From positions 604,735 to 668,734 of the forward strand of contig NZ_LMNA01000001.1 in NCBI RefSeq assembly GCF_001422445.1: a stretch of 64,000 bases of DNA, written 5' to 3'. The notes under the pieces were generated by a model. The model was not told the DNA's origin and searched no databases. It saw only the letters and a program-made list of their open reading frames with translations. Below, piece after piece: positions 1 through 9,236 of this stretch (position 1 is its first letter; the number at the start of each line of letters is the position of its first letter). This DNA comes from Pseudorhodoferax sp. Leaf274. Lineage in GTDB: Bacteria > Pseudomonadota > Gammaproteobacteria > Burkholderiales > Burkholderiaceae_C. A program made the position numbers and the translations under genes.

Positions 1-1
1 C

Positions 2-496
2 ACGGTCTACTACACGGTGCTGGGCATCGCCGCCACCGCGGTGGCCACGGCCATCGTGGTGCGGCGGCGGCGCTTCGGCCTGGCGCTGGTGGGCATCGGC
101 TTCGACGAGCAGCGCGCGCAGACGCTGGGCGTGAACACGCGGCTGGTGAAGACGCTGGGCTTCGCGCTGACCGCGGCCTTCGCCGGTGCCATCGGCGCGG
201 CCATGGCCGTGCGCTGGACCTACATCGACCCCGTCACGGTGTTCAACCCCTTCATCGGTTTCCAGACCGTCCTGATCGCGCTGATCGGCGGCGCGGCCAC
301 GCTGTGGGGCCCCCTGGTGGCGGCCGTGGTGTTCAGCGTGCTGGCCGAGACGCTGCGGCTCCAGCTGCCGCAGGCCTACATGGTGGCGCTGGGGTTGCTG
401 CTGATCCTGTCGGTGATGTATTTGCCGGACGGCCTCGGAAGCCTGCGCTGGGCGCAGGTGCGCGGCTGGTTCCAACGGGAGCGTCTGAATGGCTGA
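2..496 (+). CDS. livM: Branched-chain amino acid-type ABC transporter permease, 3' part (LivM-like)
   Basis: This is the C-terminal part of an inner-membrane permease of the LivM/LivH family; its 5' end lies outside the window. It shows alternating hydrophobic segments and the cytoplasmic loop GVNTRLVKTLGFALTAAFAG, which fits the EAA-like loop that contacts the ATPases. The stop overlaps the start of the next gene (an ATPase) by 8 bases, so the two are translationally coupled. The substrate cannot be told from sequence; in this family amino acids, amides, urea and aromatic acids are all known, and the aldehyde dehydrogenase downstream would suit an aromatic substrate (inference). Confidence 0.9.
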   Translation, partial: TVYYTVLGIAATAVATAIVVRRRRFGLALVGIGFDEQRAQTLGVNTRLVKTLGFALTAAFAGAIGAAMAVRWTYIDPVTVFNPFIGFQTVLIALIGGAATLWGPLVAAVVFSVLAETLRLQLPQAYMVALGLLLILSVMYLPDGLGSLRWAQVRGWFQRERLNG

Positions 497-1226
497 ACGG
501 TTGCTGGAGGCCCGCGCGGTGACGGTGCGCTTCGGCGGCCTGACGGCCGTCGATGCGGTGGACGCGCAGTTCGATGCGGGCGAGCTGGTCGGCATCATCG
601 GGCCGAACGGCGCGGGCAAGACCACCTTCTTCAACGCGATCTCGGGCGTGCAGGCGCCGACCAGCGGCGCGCTGCTGCTCGGTGGGCGCGACCTGGCGGG
701 GCAGGGGCCGCACCGCTTCGCGGCCCAGGGCGTGGCGCGCACCTTCCAGACGCCGCGCGTGTTCGGCGGCCTGCGGGTGGTCGACAACGTGGACTTCGGC
801 CTGCAGTTCGCGGGCAGGGGCCGCAGCGCCGGCCCCGCGCTGGCCGATGCGCAGGCGATCCTGGCGTTGATCGGCCTGTCGGCGCAAGCCGAGCTGCCGG
901 CGTCTGCAGTCACGCCGGCCCAGCAGCGCCTGCTGGAGATCGGCATGGCGCTGGCGACGCGGCCACGCCTGCTGCTGCTCGACGAGGTGGCGGCCGGGCT
1001 GACCGAGGCCGAGGTGGAAGCCATGGCCCGCTTAATCGGCCGGCTGCGCGGCGAACTGGGCCTGGCTGTCGTCTGGATCGAGCACGCGGTGACCACCTTG
1101 CTGCGCCATGTGGAGCGCGTGCTGGTGCTGCACCAGGGGCGCAAGATCGCGGACGGCTCGCCGGCCGAGGTCACGCGCAACGCGGAGGTCATCGAGGCGT
1201 ATTTGGGTGACGAGGTGGTGCAATGA
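489..1226 (+). CDS. livG: Branched-chain amino acid-type ABC transporter ATP-binding protein (LivG-like)
   Basis: Cytoplasmic ATPase of 245 residues that would pair with LivF to power the LivM permease. Walker A is GPNGAGKT at residues 38-45 and Walker B ends LLLLDE. The signature region, which should read like LSYGQQR, reads VTPAQQRLLEIG, so the Ser-Gly-Gly core is lost, and the usual Pro after the Walker B Glu is Val. Family placement is supported by length, by the FQTPRVF stretch and by the neighbours. The start overlaps livM. The following 313 bases before livF are non-coding and hold an inverted repeat, unusual for a liv operon. Confidence 0.9.
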   Translation: MAERLLEARAVTVRFGGLTAVDAVDAQFDAGELVGIIGPNGAGKTTFFNAISGVQAPTSGALLLGGRDLAGQGPHRFAAQGVARTFQTPRVFGGLRVVDNVDFGLQFAGRGRSAGPALADAQAILALIGLSAQAELPASAVTPAQQRLLEIGMALATRPRLLLLDEVAAGLTEAEVEAMARLIGRLRGELGLAVVWIEHAVTTLLRHVERVLVLHQGRKIADGSPAEVTRNAEVIEAYLGDEVVQ

Positions 1227-1276
1227 AAGCGTGTGCATTTGCCGTGGTGCCAGACCACGCCGACGGTGTGCTCTCC

Positions 1277-1489
1277 TCCGCGAATGTCCCCCGGCCCGGG
1301 CCGCAAGCGGCCCGGGCCTCCTCCTTTATTTCGCTGCGAAGAACACACCATCGACGCGGTCCGCCAACGTCGCGTTGCACAACCGGGCACGACACGACGT
1401 GTCCAAGGTCGAGGACATCGGGTGGCCTTTGCAGCGAAATAAAGGAGGAGCCAGGGCCGCCTGCGGCCCTGGCGGGGGACATTCGCGGA
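1277..1489. repeat. REPIN-like inverted repeat between livG and livF
   Basis: Two arms in opposite orientation (1277-1340 and 1428-1489) enclose 88 bases. Each arm has a 16-base outer block identical in both copies, a central perfect hairpin (12-bp stem left, 11-bp stem right, 2-base loops), and a 22-base inner block with one difference, containing CTCCTTTATTTCGCTGC. The two central hairpins differ in sequence, but both remain perfectly self-complementary. This is the layout of a REP doublet. It fills most of the 1227-1539 gap between livG and livF; I see no gene or clear promoter there. Family membership needs a genome-wide search. Confidence 0.75.
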
Positions 1490-1539
1490 AGAGGCTACCC
1501 GGTGGCCTCGACCCACGCGCCACGCCAAGGAACCTGGAC

Positions 1540-2253
<714 letters not shown>

Positions 2254-2265
2254 AAGGAGAAACCC

Positions 2266-3720
2266 ATGTCCGACCTGTCCATGCTCATCAACGGCCTGGC
2301 CGCCACCGCCGAAGCCGGAGCCACCTTCGAGCGCCGCAACCCCCTGGATGGCAGCCTGGCCACGCGCGCGCCGGCCGCCACCCCGGCCGATGCGGTGCGT
2401 GCCGTCGAGGCCGCTGCCGTGGCCTTCCCCGCCTGGAGCCAGACCGGCCCCAACACGCGCCGTGCGCTGCTGCTCAAAGCCGCCGACGCGCTGGAGGCCA
2501 AGACCCCGGCATTCGTGGCCGCGCTGCCGCGCGAGACCGGCGCCACGGCCATGTGGGCCGGCTTCAACGTGATGCTCGCTGCCGGCATGCTGCGCGAGGC
2601 CGCCGCCCTGACCACGCAGATCGCGGGCGAGGTGATTCCCTCCGACGTGCCGGGCAGCCTGGCGCTGGCCCTGCGCCAGCCGGCCGGCGTGGTGCTGGGC
2701 ATCGCACCCTGGAACGCGCCCGTGATCCTGGGCGTGCGTTCCATCGCCACGCCGCTGGCCTGCGGCAACACGGTGGTGTTCAAGGGCTCGGAGCTGTGTC
2801 CGCACACGCACCAGCTGATCGCCCAGGCCTTCGTGGACGCGGGCTTCCCGGCCGGGGTGGTGAACTACATCACCAACGCGCCGGCCGATGCCGCCGCCGT
2901 GGTCGACGCGATGGTCGCCCACCCGGCCGTGCGCCGCGTGAACTTCACCGGCTCCACGCGCGTGGGCAAGCTGATCGCCGTGCAGTGCGCGCAGCACTTG
3001 AAGCCCGTGGTGCTGGAGCTGGGCGGCAAGGCGCCCCTGGTGGTGCTGGACGATGCCGACCTCGATGCGGCGGTGGACGCCGCCGCCTTCGGCAGCTTTG
3101 CCAACTCGGGCCAGATCTGCATGAGCACCGAGCGCATCGTGGTCGATGCGTCCATCGCCGACGCCTTCGTTGCGAAGTTCGCCGCCAAGGCCAGCGCGCT
3201 GCCCCTGGGCGACCCGCGCGGGCCCGACCCCGTCGTACTGGGCAGCGTGGTGGGCATGAACACGGTGGAGCACTGCAACGCCCTGATCGACGATGCACTG
3301 GCCAAGGGGGCCAAGCTCCTGTGCGGCGGCAAGGCCGACAGCACGCTGATGCCGGCCACGTTGCTGGACCACGTGACGCCTGCCATGCGCATCTATGGCG
3401 AGGAGACCTTCGGCCCGGTCAAGGCCATCGTGCGCGTGGGCGGCGTGGAGGAGGCCGTCCGCGTGGCCAACGACAACGCCTACGGGCTGTCGTCTGCCGT
3501 GTTCGGCCGCGACACGGCGCGCGCGATCGCGGTGGCGCAGCGCATCGAGTCCGGCATCTGCCATGTGAACGGCCCCACGGTGCACGACGAGGCGCAGATG
3601 CCCTTCGGCGGCGTCAAGGGCAGTGGCTCGGGCCGTTTCGGTGGCAAGGCCGGCATTGCGGAGTTCACCGACCTGCGCTGGGTGACGGTGCAGACCGGGG
3701 AGCGGCACTACCCGTTCTGA
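2266..3720 (+). CDS. NAD(P)-dependent aldehyde dehydrogenase, vanillin/salicylaldehyde dehydrogenase-like
   Basis: A 484-residue cytoplasmic aldehyde dehydrogenase, oxidising an aldehyde to the acid with NAD(P). The general base Glu251 sits in LELGGKAP and the nucleophile Cys285 in SGQICMSTER, at the usual spacing; the cofactor motif FTGSTRVGK is present. Overall character is closest to the vanillin, salicylaldehyde and benzaldehyde dehydrogenase group, but substrate specificity is inferred. AAAGGAG directly precedes the ATG. It follows livF after 12 bases, which suggests the transporter imports its substrate or a precursor. Confidence 0.85.
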   Translation: MSDLSMLINGLAATAEAGATFERRNPLDGSLATRAPAATPADAVRAVEAAAVAFPAWSQTGPNTRRALLLKAADALEAKTPAFVAALPRETGATAMWAGFNVMLAAGMLREAAALTTQIAGEVIPSDVPGSLALALRQPAGVVLGIAPWNAPVILGVRSIATPLACGNTVVFKGSELCPHTHQLIAQAFVDAGFPAGVVNYITNAPADAAAVVDAMVAHPAVRRVNFTGSTRVGKLIAVQCAQHLKPVVLELGGKAPLVVLDDADLDAAVDAAAFGSFANSGQICMSTERIVVDASIADAFVAKFAAKASALPLGDPRGPDPVVLGSVVGMNTVEHCNALIDDALAKGAKLLCGGKADSTLMPATLLDHVTPAMRIYGEETFGPVKAIVRVGGVEEAVRVANDNAYGLSSAVFGRDTARAIAVAQRIESGICHVNGPTVHDEAQMPFGGVKGSGSGRFGGKAGIAEFTDLRWVTVQTGERHYPF

Positions 3721-3813
3721 CCGCATCTACACCGATCGGCTGAAAACACGCCTTGCGCGTGGGCCCCATGCACGCCATGCTCCGCGCCCAGGACATGGCG
3801 AGGAGGGTGGGCG

Positions 3814-6132
3814 ATGCCTTTTGGCTCCGACGGTGCGGGTCTGGTCTTGGTGACGGTGGCGGTGGTCGTCGCCGGGTTGGGGCTTGGCTGCGCGCTGGCG
3901 CTGCTGTGGTTGTACCGGCGCCTGGGCCTGCAGCGCGGGCAGTTGCGCCATGCGCTGAGCCAGCTGGCGCACTCCGAGCAGCAGACGCGCGACGCGAATG
4001 AGCTGCTGCTGGCCAAGCAGGGGGTGGAGCAGGCGTTTGCCGCGCTGTCCACCTACATGCAGGGCATCGACCAGCACGCGATGGTCTCGGTGACCGACAC
4101 CGCGGGCCGCATCCTGCAGGTCAACGACAAGTTCGTGCAGATCAGCGGCCACAGCCGCGAGGCACTGGTGGGGCAGGACCACCGCTTGCTGAATTCGGGC
4201 TACCACGACCCCTCCTTCTTCGGCCGCATGTGGACCGCCATCAGCCATGGAGACATCTGGCGCGACGTGGTATGCAACCGCAACGAGGCAGGTGGTTTGT
4301 ATTGGGTCGACATGGCCATCGTGCCGCAGAAGGACGCCGCGGGGCAGGTGGGGCGCTACATCGCCGTCTGCGTGGACATCACCGAGCAGCGCCGCCACGA
4401 GGAGGCGCTGCACTACCGAGCCACCCACGACATGCTGACCGAGCTGCCCAACCGCGTGCTGCTGCTCGAGCGCATGGCCCGCGCGATCGCGCGGGCACGC
4501 GGCCGCCAGCGGCTGGTGGCGGTGTACTTCGTCAACCTCAACCGCTTCAAGCAGATCAACGACAGCCTGGGGCGCGGCGCGGGCGACCAGGTGCTCTACG
4601 ACATGGCGCGGCGGCTACAGGACGAGGCGCGCGGGGGCGACACCGTGGCGCGGCTGGCGGGCGACGAGTTCGTGGTGGTGTGCGAGGGCCTGGCCCGCAG
4701 CATGGTGGAGCCGTTCGGCGCGCGCATCCATACCGCGCTGCAGGCGCCTGTCCTTCTGTCCGGCGAGCCGCACGTGCTGGGCGGCAGCGTGGGGGTGGCG
4801 CTGTTTCCCGACCATGGCGACGACCCGGAGACGCTGGTCAAGCGGGCCGATCTCGCGATGGTGCAGTCCAAGGGCCAGGGCGACCGGGGCGTGTGCATCT
4901 TCTCCAGCGAGATGCAGGACGCTATCGACGTGCGGGTGCAGAAGGAGGCGCGCCTGCGCGATGCCATCGACCGCCGCGAACTGGTGCTGCACTACCAGCC
5001 GCAGGTGGACTTCGAGACCGGCGCGCTGGTGAGCCTGGAAGCGCTGGTGCGCTGGGACTCGCCCGACTATGGCTTCCTGATGCCGGGCAAGTTCATCGGC
5101 CTGGCCGAGGAGTCGGGCCTGATCGGACAGATCGACACCTACGTGGTGGATGCCGCCTGCCGCCAGATGCAGCGCTGGCACCAGCAGGGGCACGGCTGGA
5201 TCCGCACGGCCGTGAACCTGGCGGCGACGAAGTTCTCCGACCCGCACTTCAAGACCGAGCTGCACGATGCCATGGTGCGCTACGGCATCCCGCCCGGTGT
5301 GCTGGAGCTGGAGGTGACCGAGAGCCTGGCCATGCGCGACCCGGATGCGGCGCTGGTGCTGATGCACGAGCTCAAGGAGCAGGGCATCCTGCTCTCGGTG
5401 GACGACTTCGGCACCGGCTATTCCAACCTGGGCTACCTCAAGCGCTTTCCGGCCGACCGGCTCAAGGTGGACCAGTCGTTCGTGCGCGGCCTGCTCAAGA
5501 GCCCGCAGGACCGGGCCATCGTCGCGGCCGTGGTGCGGCTCGCGCACAACCTGAACATGCGTGCCATCGCCGAGGGGGTGGAGACCGAGGACGAGGCCAT
5601 CCTGCTGTACGCGCTGGACGTGGACGAGATCCAGGGCTACTGGATGGCGCGTCCGCAGCCGGCCGAGGCGGTCGAAAAGATGTTCGACCGGCCGATGCTG
5701 CTGGACCCGGCGGCCTTCCTGCAGCGCGAGGCCATGCCGGTGGTGCTGCTGGTGGAGGACGAGGAGATCACGCGCCAGCTGCTGGAGCATCTGCTGCAGT
5801 CCTTCGGCGTGCGGGTGGCCAGCGCGGCGAGCGCCGAGCAGGCCCTGCAGATGTTCCACCAGCACGACTACGCCGTCGCCATCGTCGACCACTGGCTGCC
5901 GGGCAGCAGCGGCATCGAGCTGCTGAGCCAGATCCGCAAGCGCATGCCGCACACCGCGCGGGTGCTGATGACGGTGAGCAACGATCCGCAGGTGCTGCGC
6001 GACGCCATCAACATCGGCGGGGTTGCGCACTTCCTGGCCAAGCCCGTCGATCCGGCGGTGCTGCGCAACGTGGTGCACGATGCCAGCTGGAACACGGTGG
6101 CGCAGCGGCGGCATGCACGCCCGCCGGGCTGA
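3814..6132 (+). CDS. Membrane PAS-GGDEF-EAL protein with C-terminal receiver domain (c-di-GMP metabolism)
   Basis: A 772-residue signalling protein. Order: one N-terminal membrane helix (about 8-32), a short helical linker, a PAS/PAC domain (about 80-195), a GGDEF domain (about 205-360), an EAL domain (about 380-630) and a REC domain (about 648-765). The GGDEF signature is AGDEF at 282-286, a variant often still compatible with cyclase activity; the phosphodiesterase signature EAL is at 409-411 with DDFGTGYS downstream, so hydrolysis of c-di-GMP is plausible. The receiver has Asp692 (IVDHW) as probable phosphoacceptor and the late Lys in FLAKPVD. A REC domain at the far C-terminus is uncommon. 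No histidine kinase lies nearby. Confidence 0.9.
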   Translation: MPFGSDGAGLVLVTVAVVVAGLGLGCALALLWLYRRLGLQRGQLRHALSQLAHSEQQTRDANELLLAKQGVEQAFAALSTYMQGIDQHAMVSVTDTAGRILQVNDKFVQISGHSREALVGQDHRLLNSGYHDPSFFGRMWTAISHGDIWRDVVCNRNEAGGLYWVDMAIVPQKDAAGQVGRYIAVCVDITEQRRHEEALHYRATHDMLTELPNRVLLLERMARAIARARGRQRLVAVYFVNLNRFKQINDSLGRGAGDQVLYDMARRLQDEARGGDTVARLAGDEFVVVCEGLARSMVEPFGARIHTALQAPVLLSGEPHVLGGSVGVALFPDHGDDPETLVKRADLAMVQSKGQGDRGVCIFSSEMQDAIDVRVQKEARLRDAIDRRELVLHYQPQVDFETGALVSLEALVRWDSPDYGFLMPGKFIGLAEESGLIGQIDTYVVDAACRQMQRWHQQGHGWIRTAVNLAATKFSDPHFKTELHDAMVRYGIPPGVLELEVTESLAMRDPDAALVLMHELKEQGILLSVDDFGTGYSNLGYLKRFPADRLKVDQSFVRGLLKSPQDRAIVAAVVRLAHNLNMRAIAEGVETEDEAILLYALDVDEIQGYWMARPQPAEAVEKMFDRPMLLDPAAFLQREAMPVVLLVEDEEITRQLLEHLLQSFGVRVASAASAEQALQMFHQHDYAVAIVDHWLPGSSGIELLSQIRKRMPHTARVLMTVSNDPQVLRDAINIGGVAHFLAKPVDPAVLRNVVHDASWNTVAQRRHARPPG

Positions 6133-6176
6133 GCCGGTCAGGACGCTCTGCCGCCGTCCCCTGGCGCCGCCGGGGA

Positions 6177-6476
6177 TCAGGGCGTTGGTGAAAACCTGGA
6201 CGAGGGCGCCGTCGCGGCTTCGAGCCGCGTGAGCCAGGCCATCGCCGTGCCGGTGTCGTCGCCGCACATCTCGTGCGAAGGCTGCAGGCCGGCGCAGACC
6301 GCGGGCCGCTCGGGCGCGCCGAAGATGCGGCAGCGCCGGTCGGCGCCGAGCTGTACGCAGGGCACACCGGCCGGCTTGCCGCCGGGCATGCCCGGGATGG
6401 GCGAACTGATCGACGGCGCGGTGCAGCAGGCGCCGCAGCCGCTGCGGCAGGAGGGCGGGGAATCCGGGGGCGGCAT
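6177..6476 (-). CDS. YkgJ-type cysteine-cluster protein
   Basis: A 99-residue protein with four N-terminal cysteines in the pattern CRSGCGACC (10, 14, 17, 18) and later Cys residues in VPCVQL, RCRIFG, AVCAGL and EMCG. That arrangement is typical of YkgJ/CxxCxxCC zinc- or iron-binding cluster proteins, whose role is unknown. The ATG at 6476 is the only in-frame start just before the cluster; no strong ribosome site is visible. It lies tail-to-tail with the c-di-GMP gene and head-to-head with the antitoxin gene. Confidence 0.75.
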   Translation of the reverse strand: MPPPDSPPSCRSGCGACCTAPSISSPIPGMPGGKPAGVPCVQLGADRRCRIFGAPERPAVCAGLQPSHEMCGDDTGTAMAWLTRLEAATAPSSRFSPTP

Positions 6477-6520
6477 GCGGGGGATTGTCGGCCACGGGGT
6501 GCAGGCGAGAGTTGGCCCGG

Positions 6521-6550
6521 TAAAATGTACAGATCTCTGGAAGTTGTACA
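6521..6550 (+). promoter_or_regulatory. TGTACA operator pair at the antitoxin promoter
   Basis: Two TGTACA hexamers (6526-6531 and 6545-6550) stand directly before the antitoxin start at 6552, the first overlapping a TAAAAT that could be the -10 box (6521-6526). YefM-type antitoxins are known to bind palindromes with a TGTACA core, and the downstream gene encodes a Phd/YefM antitoxin, so this is a likely autoregulatory operator. Centres are 19 bp apart. No clear -35 box is visible. Confidence 0.65.
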
Positions 6551-6551
6551 A

Positions 6552-6800
6552 ATGCAGATGCTGCCCCTCAGTGAATTCCGCGCCAACGCGTCGGCCATGC
6601 TCGATTTGGTCGAGCAGGGCGAGACCGTGCGCATCCTGCGCCATGGCAAGCCCGTGGCCGACCTGGTGCCGGTGCGCGAGAGCGCGGTCGAACGCGTGCC
6701 GAGCTGGAAGCGCAAGATCGAGCCCCTGCAGATCGCACGCCCCGATGGCAAGACGGGCGCGCAGCTGATCGTCGAAGAGCGCGAGAAGGCGCGGTACTGA
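6552..6800 (+). CDS. Type II antitoxin, Phd/YefM family
   Basis: An 82-residue antitoxin: N-terminal DNA-binding fold ([20 protein letters not shown], then [15 protein letters not shown], the classic Phd/YefM pattern) and a basic C-terminal tail expected to block the toxin. An alternative start 27 bases upstream would place the operator inside the gene, so the ATG at 6552 is preferred. The matching VapC gene starts 91 bases after the stop, longer than usual in such pairs. It should repress its own promoter through the TGTACA sites. Confidence 0.87.
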   Translation: MQMLPLSEFRANASAMLDLVEQGETVRILRHGKPVADLVPVRESAVERVPSWKRKIEPLQIARPDGKTGAQLIVEEREKARY

Positions 6801-6891
6801 GTGAAGCGGGCTCCACGCTCCCCCGCTGCGCGCGGTCCGTTGCCCCCCAAGGGTGTGCGTCAATGCCTTCAAGCGGCCGGGCGCCACTGAC

Positions 6892-7311
6892 ATGCGCCTG
6901 CTGCTCGACACATCCGCGCTCTACAAGCGCTATGCGGCGGAAGCCGGCACCGACGAAGTCGCCGCGCTGGGCGAGGCCGCACGGGAGATCTGCGTGGCGG
7001 CGCACTGCCTGACCGAAGTGGCCTCGGCCCTGAACCGGCAACGCCATGACGGCCTGGTCACCACGGATGCCTATGCGCGCATCATGGCCGACGTGCACCG
7101 CGACTTCGAGGACTTCTCTCTGGTACCGCTGGACCCGCGCGTCCAGGCCCTGGCCATCTCTGCCATGGAGCGCGCGCGGTTGCGCGCCATGGATGCCTTG
7201 CACATCGGCTCGGCGCAGCACGCCGCAGTTGACCTTTTCGTCACAGCCGACCGCCGCCAGGCGGACGCCGCCGAGGCCGCCGGCCTCAAGACCCGATTGA
7301 TCACCGCATGA
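6892..7311 (+). CDS. Type II toxin, VapC-like PIN-domain ribonuclease
   Basis: A 139-residue PIN-domain protein. The acidic metal-binding residues are visible: Asp6 in [10 protein letters not shown], Glu in LTEVASAL, Asp in AMDALHIG and Asp in VTADRR. VapC toxins cleave RNA, often tRNA, when their antitoxin is lost. Its stop overlaps the mnmG start (ATGA at 7308), so the toxin and a tRNA-modification gene are translationally coupled. A longer start 39 bases upstream is possible, but the conserved domain begins at 6892. Confidence 0.87.
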   Translation: MRLLLDTSALYKRYAAEAGTDEVAALGEAAREICVAAHCLTEVASALNRQRHDGLVTTDAYARIMADVHRDFEDFSLVPLDPRVQALAISAMERARLRAMDALHIGSAQHAAVDLFVTADRRQADAAEAAGLKTRLITA

Positions 7312-9236
7312 GCACCCCCTACACCCACCCCCAGGAATTCGACGTCATCGTCGTCGGCGGCGGCCATGCCGGCACCGAGGCCGCGTTGGCCGCGGCCCGC
7401 ATGGGCTGCAAGACGCTGCTGCTCACCCACAACATCGAAACGCTGGGGCAGATGAGCTGCAACCCGTCCATCGGCGGCATCGGCAAAGGCCACCTCGTCA
7501 AGGAGGTGGACGCGCTGGGCGGCGCCATGGCCTTGGCCACCGACGAGGGCGGCATCCAGTTCCGCATCCTCAATTCGAGCAAGGGCCCGGCCGTGCGCGC
7601 CACGCGCGCCCAGGCCGACCGCGTGCTCTACAAGGCCGCGATCCGCCGCATGCTGGAGAACCAGCCCAATCTGTGGCTGTTCCAGCAGGCCGTGGACGAC
7701 CTCATGGTGCAGGGTGACCGCGTGGTGGGCGCCGTGACCCAGGTCGGCATCGCCTTCCGCGGCCGCACCGTGGTGCTGACCGCAGGCACCTTCCTGGACG
7801 GCAAGATCCATGTGGGCCTGAACAACTACGCGGCCGGCCGCGCGGGTGATCCCCCGGCGCAGTCGCTGAGCGCGCGGCTCAAGGAGCTGCAGCTGCCGCA
7901 GGGGCGGCTCAAGACCGGCACGCCGCCACGGCTGGACGGGCGCAGCATCGACTTTTCCAAATGCGCCGAGCAGCCGGGCGACGGCATGCCCGGGGGCGAG
8001 CGTGAGACCGTGCCCGTGTTCAGCTTCATGGGCCGGGCCGACATGCACCCGCGCCAGATGCCATGCTGGGTGACGCACACCAACGCGCGCACGCACGACA
8101 TCATCCGGTCGGGCTTCGACCGCAGCCCCATGTTCACCGGCAAGATCGAGGGGGTGGGGCCGCGCTACTGCCCCAGCGTGGAAGACAAGATCAACCGCTT
8201 TGCCGACAAGGACAGTCACCAGATCTTCCTGGAGCCGGAGGGGCTGACGACCCACGAGTTCTATCCCAACGGCATCTCGACCAGCCTGCCGTTCGACATC
8301 CAGTACGCGCTCGTGCGCTCGATGCCGGGCCTGGAGAACGCCCACATCCTGCGGCCGGGCTATGCCATCGAGTACGACTACTTCGACCCGCGCGCGCTCA
8401 AGAGCAGCTTCGAGACGCGTGCGATCCAGGGCCTGTTCTTTGCTGGCCAGATCAACGGCACGACGGGCTACGAGGAGGCGGCTGCCCAGGGCCTGTTCGC
8501 CGGCGCCAACGCCGCTCTGCAGTGCCTGGGCCGTGAGCCCTGGATGCCGGCGCGCGACCAGGCTTACCTGGGCGTGCTGGTGGACGACCTCATCACCAAG
8601 GGGGTGAGCGAGCCCTACCGCATGTTCACGAGCCGGGCCGAGTTCCGGCTGCAGCTGCGCGAGGACAACGCCGACATGCGGCTGACCGAGGTCGGTCGCC
8701 AGATGGGCCTGGTGGACGACGCGCGCTGGGATGCCTTCAGCCGCAAGCGCGATGCTGTTTCACGTGAAACAGAGCGGCTGCGTTCGCTGTGGGTGAGTCC
8801 GCGCAACCTGGCAGCGGCCGAATCCGAACGTGTGCTGGGCAAGGCCATCGAGCACGAATACAACCTGGCCGACCTGCTGCGCCGGCCGGGCGTGGACTAT
8901 GCGGGACTGATGTCGCTGGATGGTGGGCGCTTCGTGCCCGAGAAGGCCCTGGACGAGCAGGAGGTCGAACAGATCGAGATTGCCGCCAAGTACGCCGGCT
9001 ACATCGGCAAGCAGAAGGAGGAGGTCGAGCGCGCGGCACACCTGGAGACGCTGCGCGTGCCGGAAGACTTCGACTACATGGCGGTGCCCGCGCTGTCGAT
9101 CGAGGTGCGGCAGAAGCTGCAGAAGCAGCGCCCCGAGACGCTGGGCCAGGCGTCGCGCGTTTCCGGCGTCACGCCGGCCGCGATCTCCTTGCTGCTGGTG
9201 CATCTGAAGAAGCGCGGCCGCGCCGTCAGCGCGTGA
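7308..9236 (+). CDS. mnmG: tRNA uridine-5-carboxymethylaminomethyl(34) synthesis enzyme MnmG (GidA)
   Basis: A 642-residue FAD protein that, with MnmE, builds the cmnm5 group on wobble U34 of several tRNAs. The FAD-binding stretch [17 protein letters not shown] begins near residue 16, followed by the family motif [18 protein letters not shown]; the C-terminal helical domain is full length. It is the first gene of the mnmG-rsmG-parAB block, which in many bacteria lies near the replication origin. A perfect parS sequence lies within it at 8756-8771. The start overlaps the vapC stop and the stop overlaps the rsmG start. Confidence 0.97.
   Translation: MSTPYTHPQEFDVIVVGGGHAGTEAALAAARMGCKTLLLTHNIETLGQMSCNPSIGGIGKGHLVKEVDALGGAMALATDEGGIQFRILNSSKGPAVRATRAQADRVLYKAAIRRMLENQPNLWLFQQAVDDLMVQGDRVVGAVTQVGIAFRGRTVVLTAGTFLDGKIHVGLNNYAAGRAGDPPAQSLSARLKELQLPQGRLKTGTPPRLDGRSIDFSKCAEQPGDGMPGGERETVPVFSFMGRADMHPRQMPCWVTHTNARTHDIIRSGFDRSPMFTGKIEGVGPRYCPSVEDKINRFADKDSHQIFLEPEGLTTHEFYPNGISTSLPFDIQYALVRSMPGLENAHILRPGYAIEYDYFDPRALKSSFETRAIQGLFFAGQINGTTGYEEAAAQGLFAGANAALQCLGREPWMPARDQAYLGVLVDDLITKGVSEPYRMFTSRAEFRLQLREDNADMRLTEVGRQMGLVDDARWDAFSRKRDAVSRETERLRSLWVSPRNLAAAESERVLGKAIEHEYNLADLLRRPGVDYAGLMSLDGGRFVPEKALDEQEVEQIEIAAKYAGYIGKQKEEVERAAHLETLRVPEDFDYMAVPALSIEVRQKLQKQRPETLGQASRVSGVTPAAISLLLVHLKKRGRAVSA
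8756..8771. other. parS centromere site (perfect)
   Basis: The 16-base palindrome TGTTTCACGTGAAACA matches the canonical parS consensus bound by chromosomal ParB. It is inside the mnmG reading frame, about 3.1 kb upstream of parB. It is expected to nucleate ParB loading and spreading. Confidence 0.93.

Noticed and set aside
6801-6891. GC-rich block between antitoxin and toxin resembling a common intergenic repeat of related bacteria
   Set aside because: Only one copy is seen in the window, so a repeat cannot be supported from this sequence alone.
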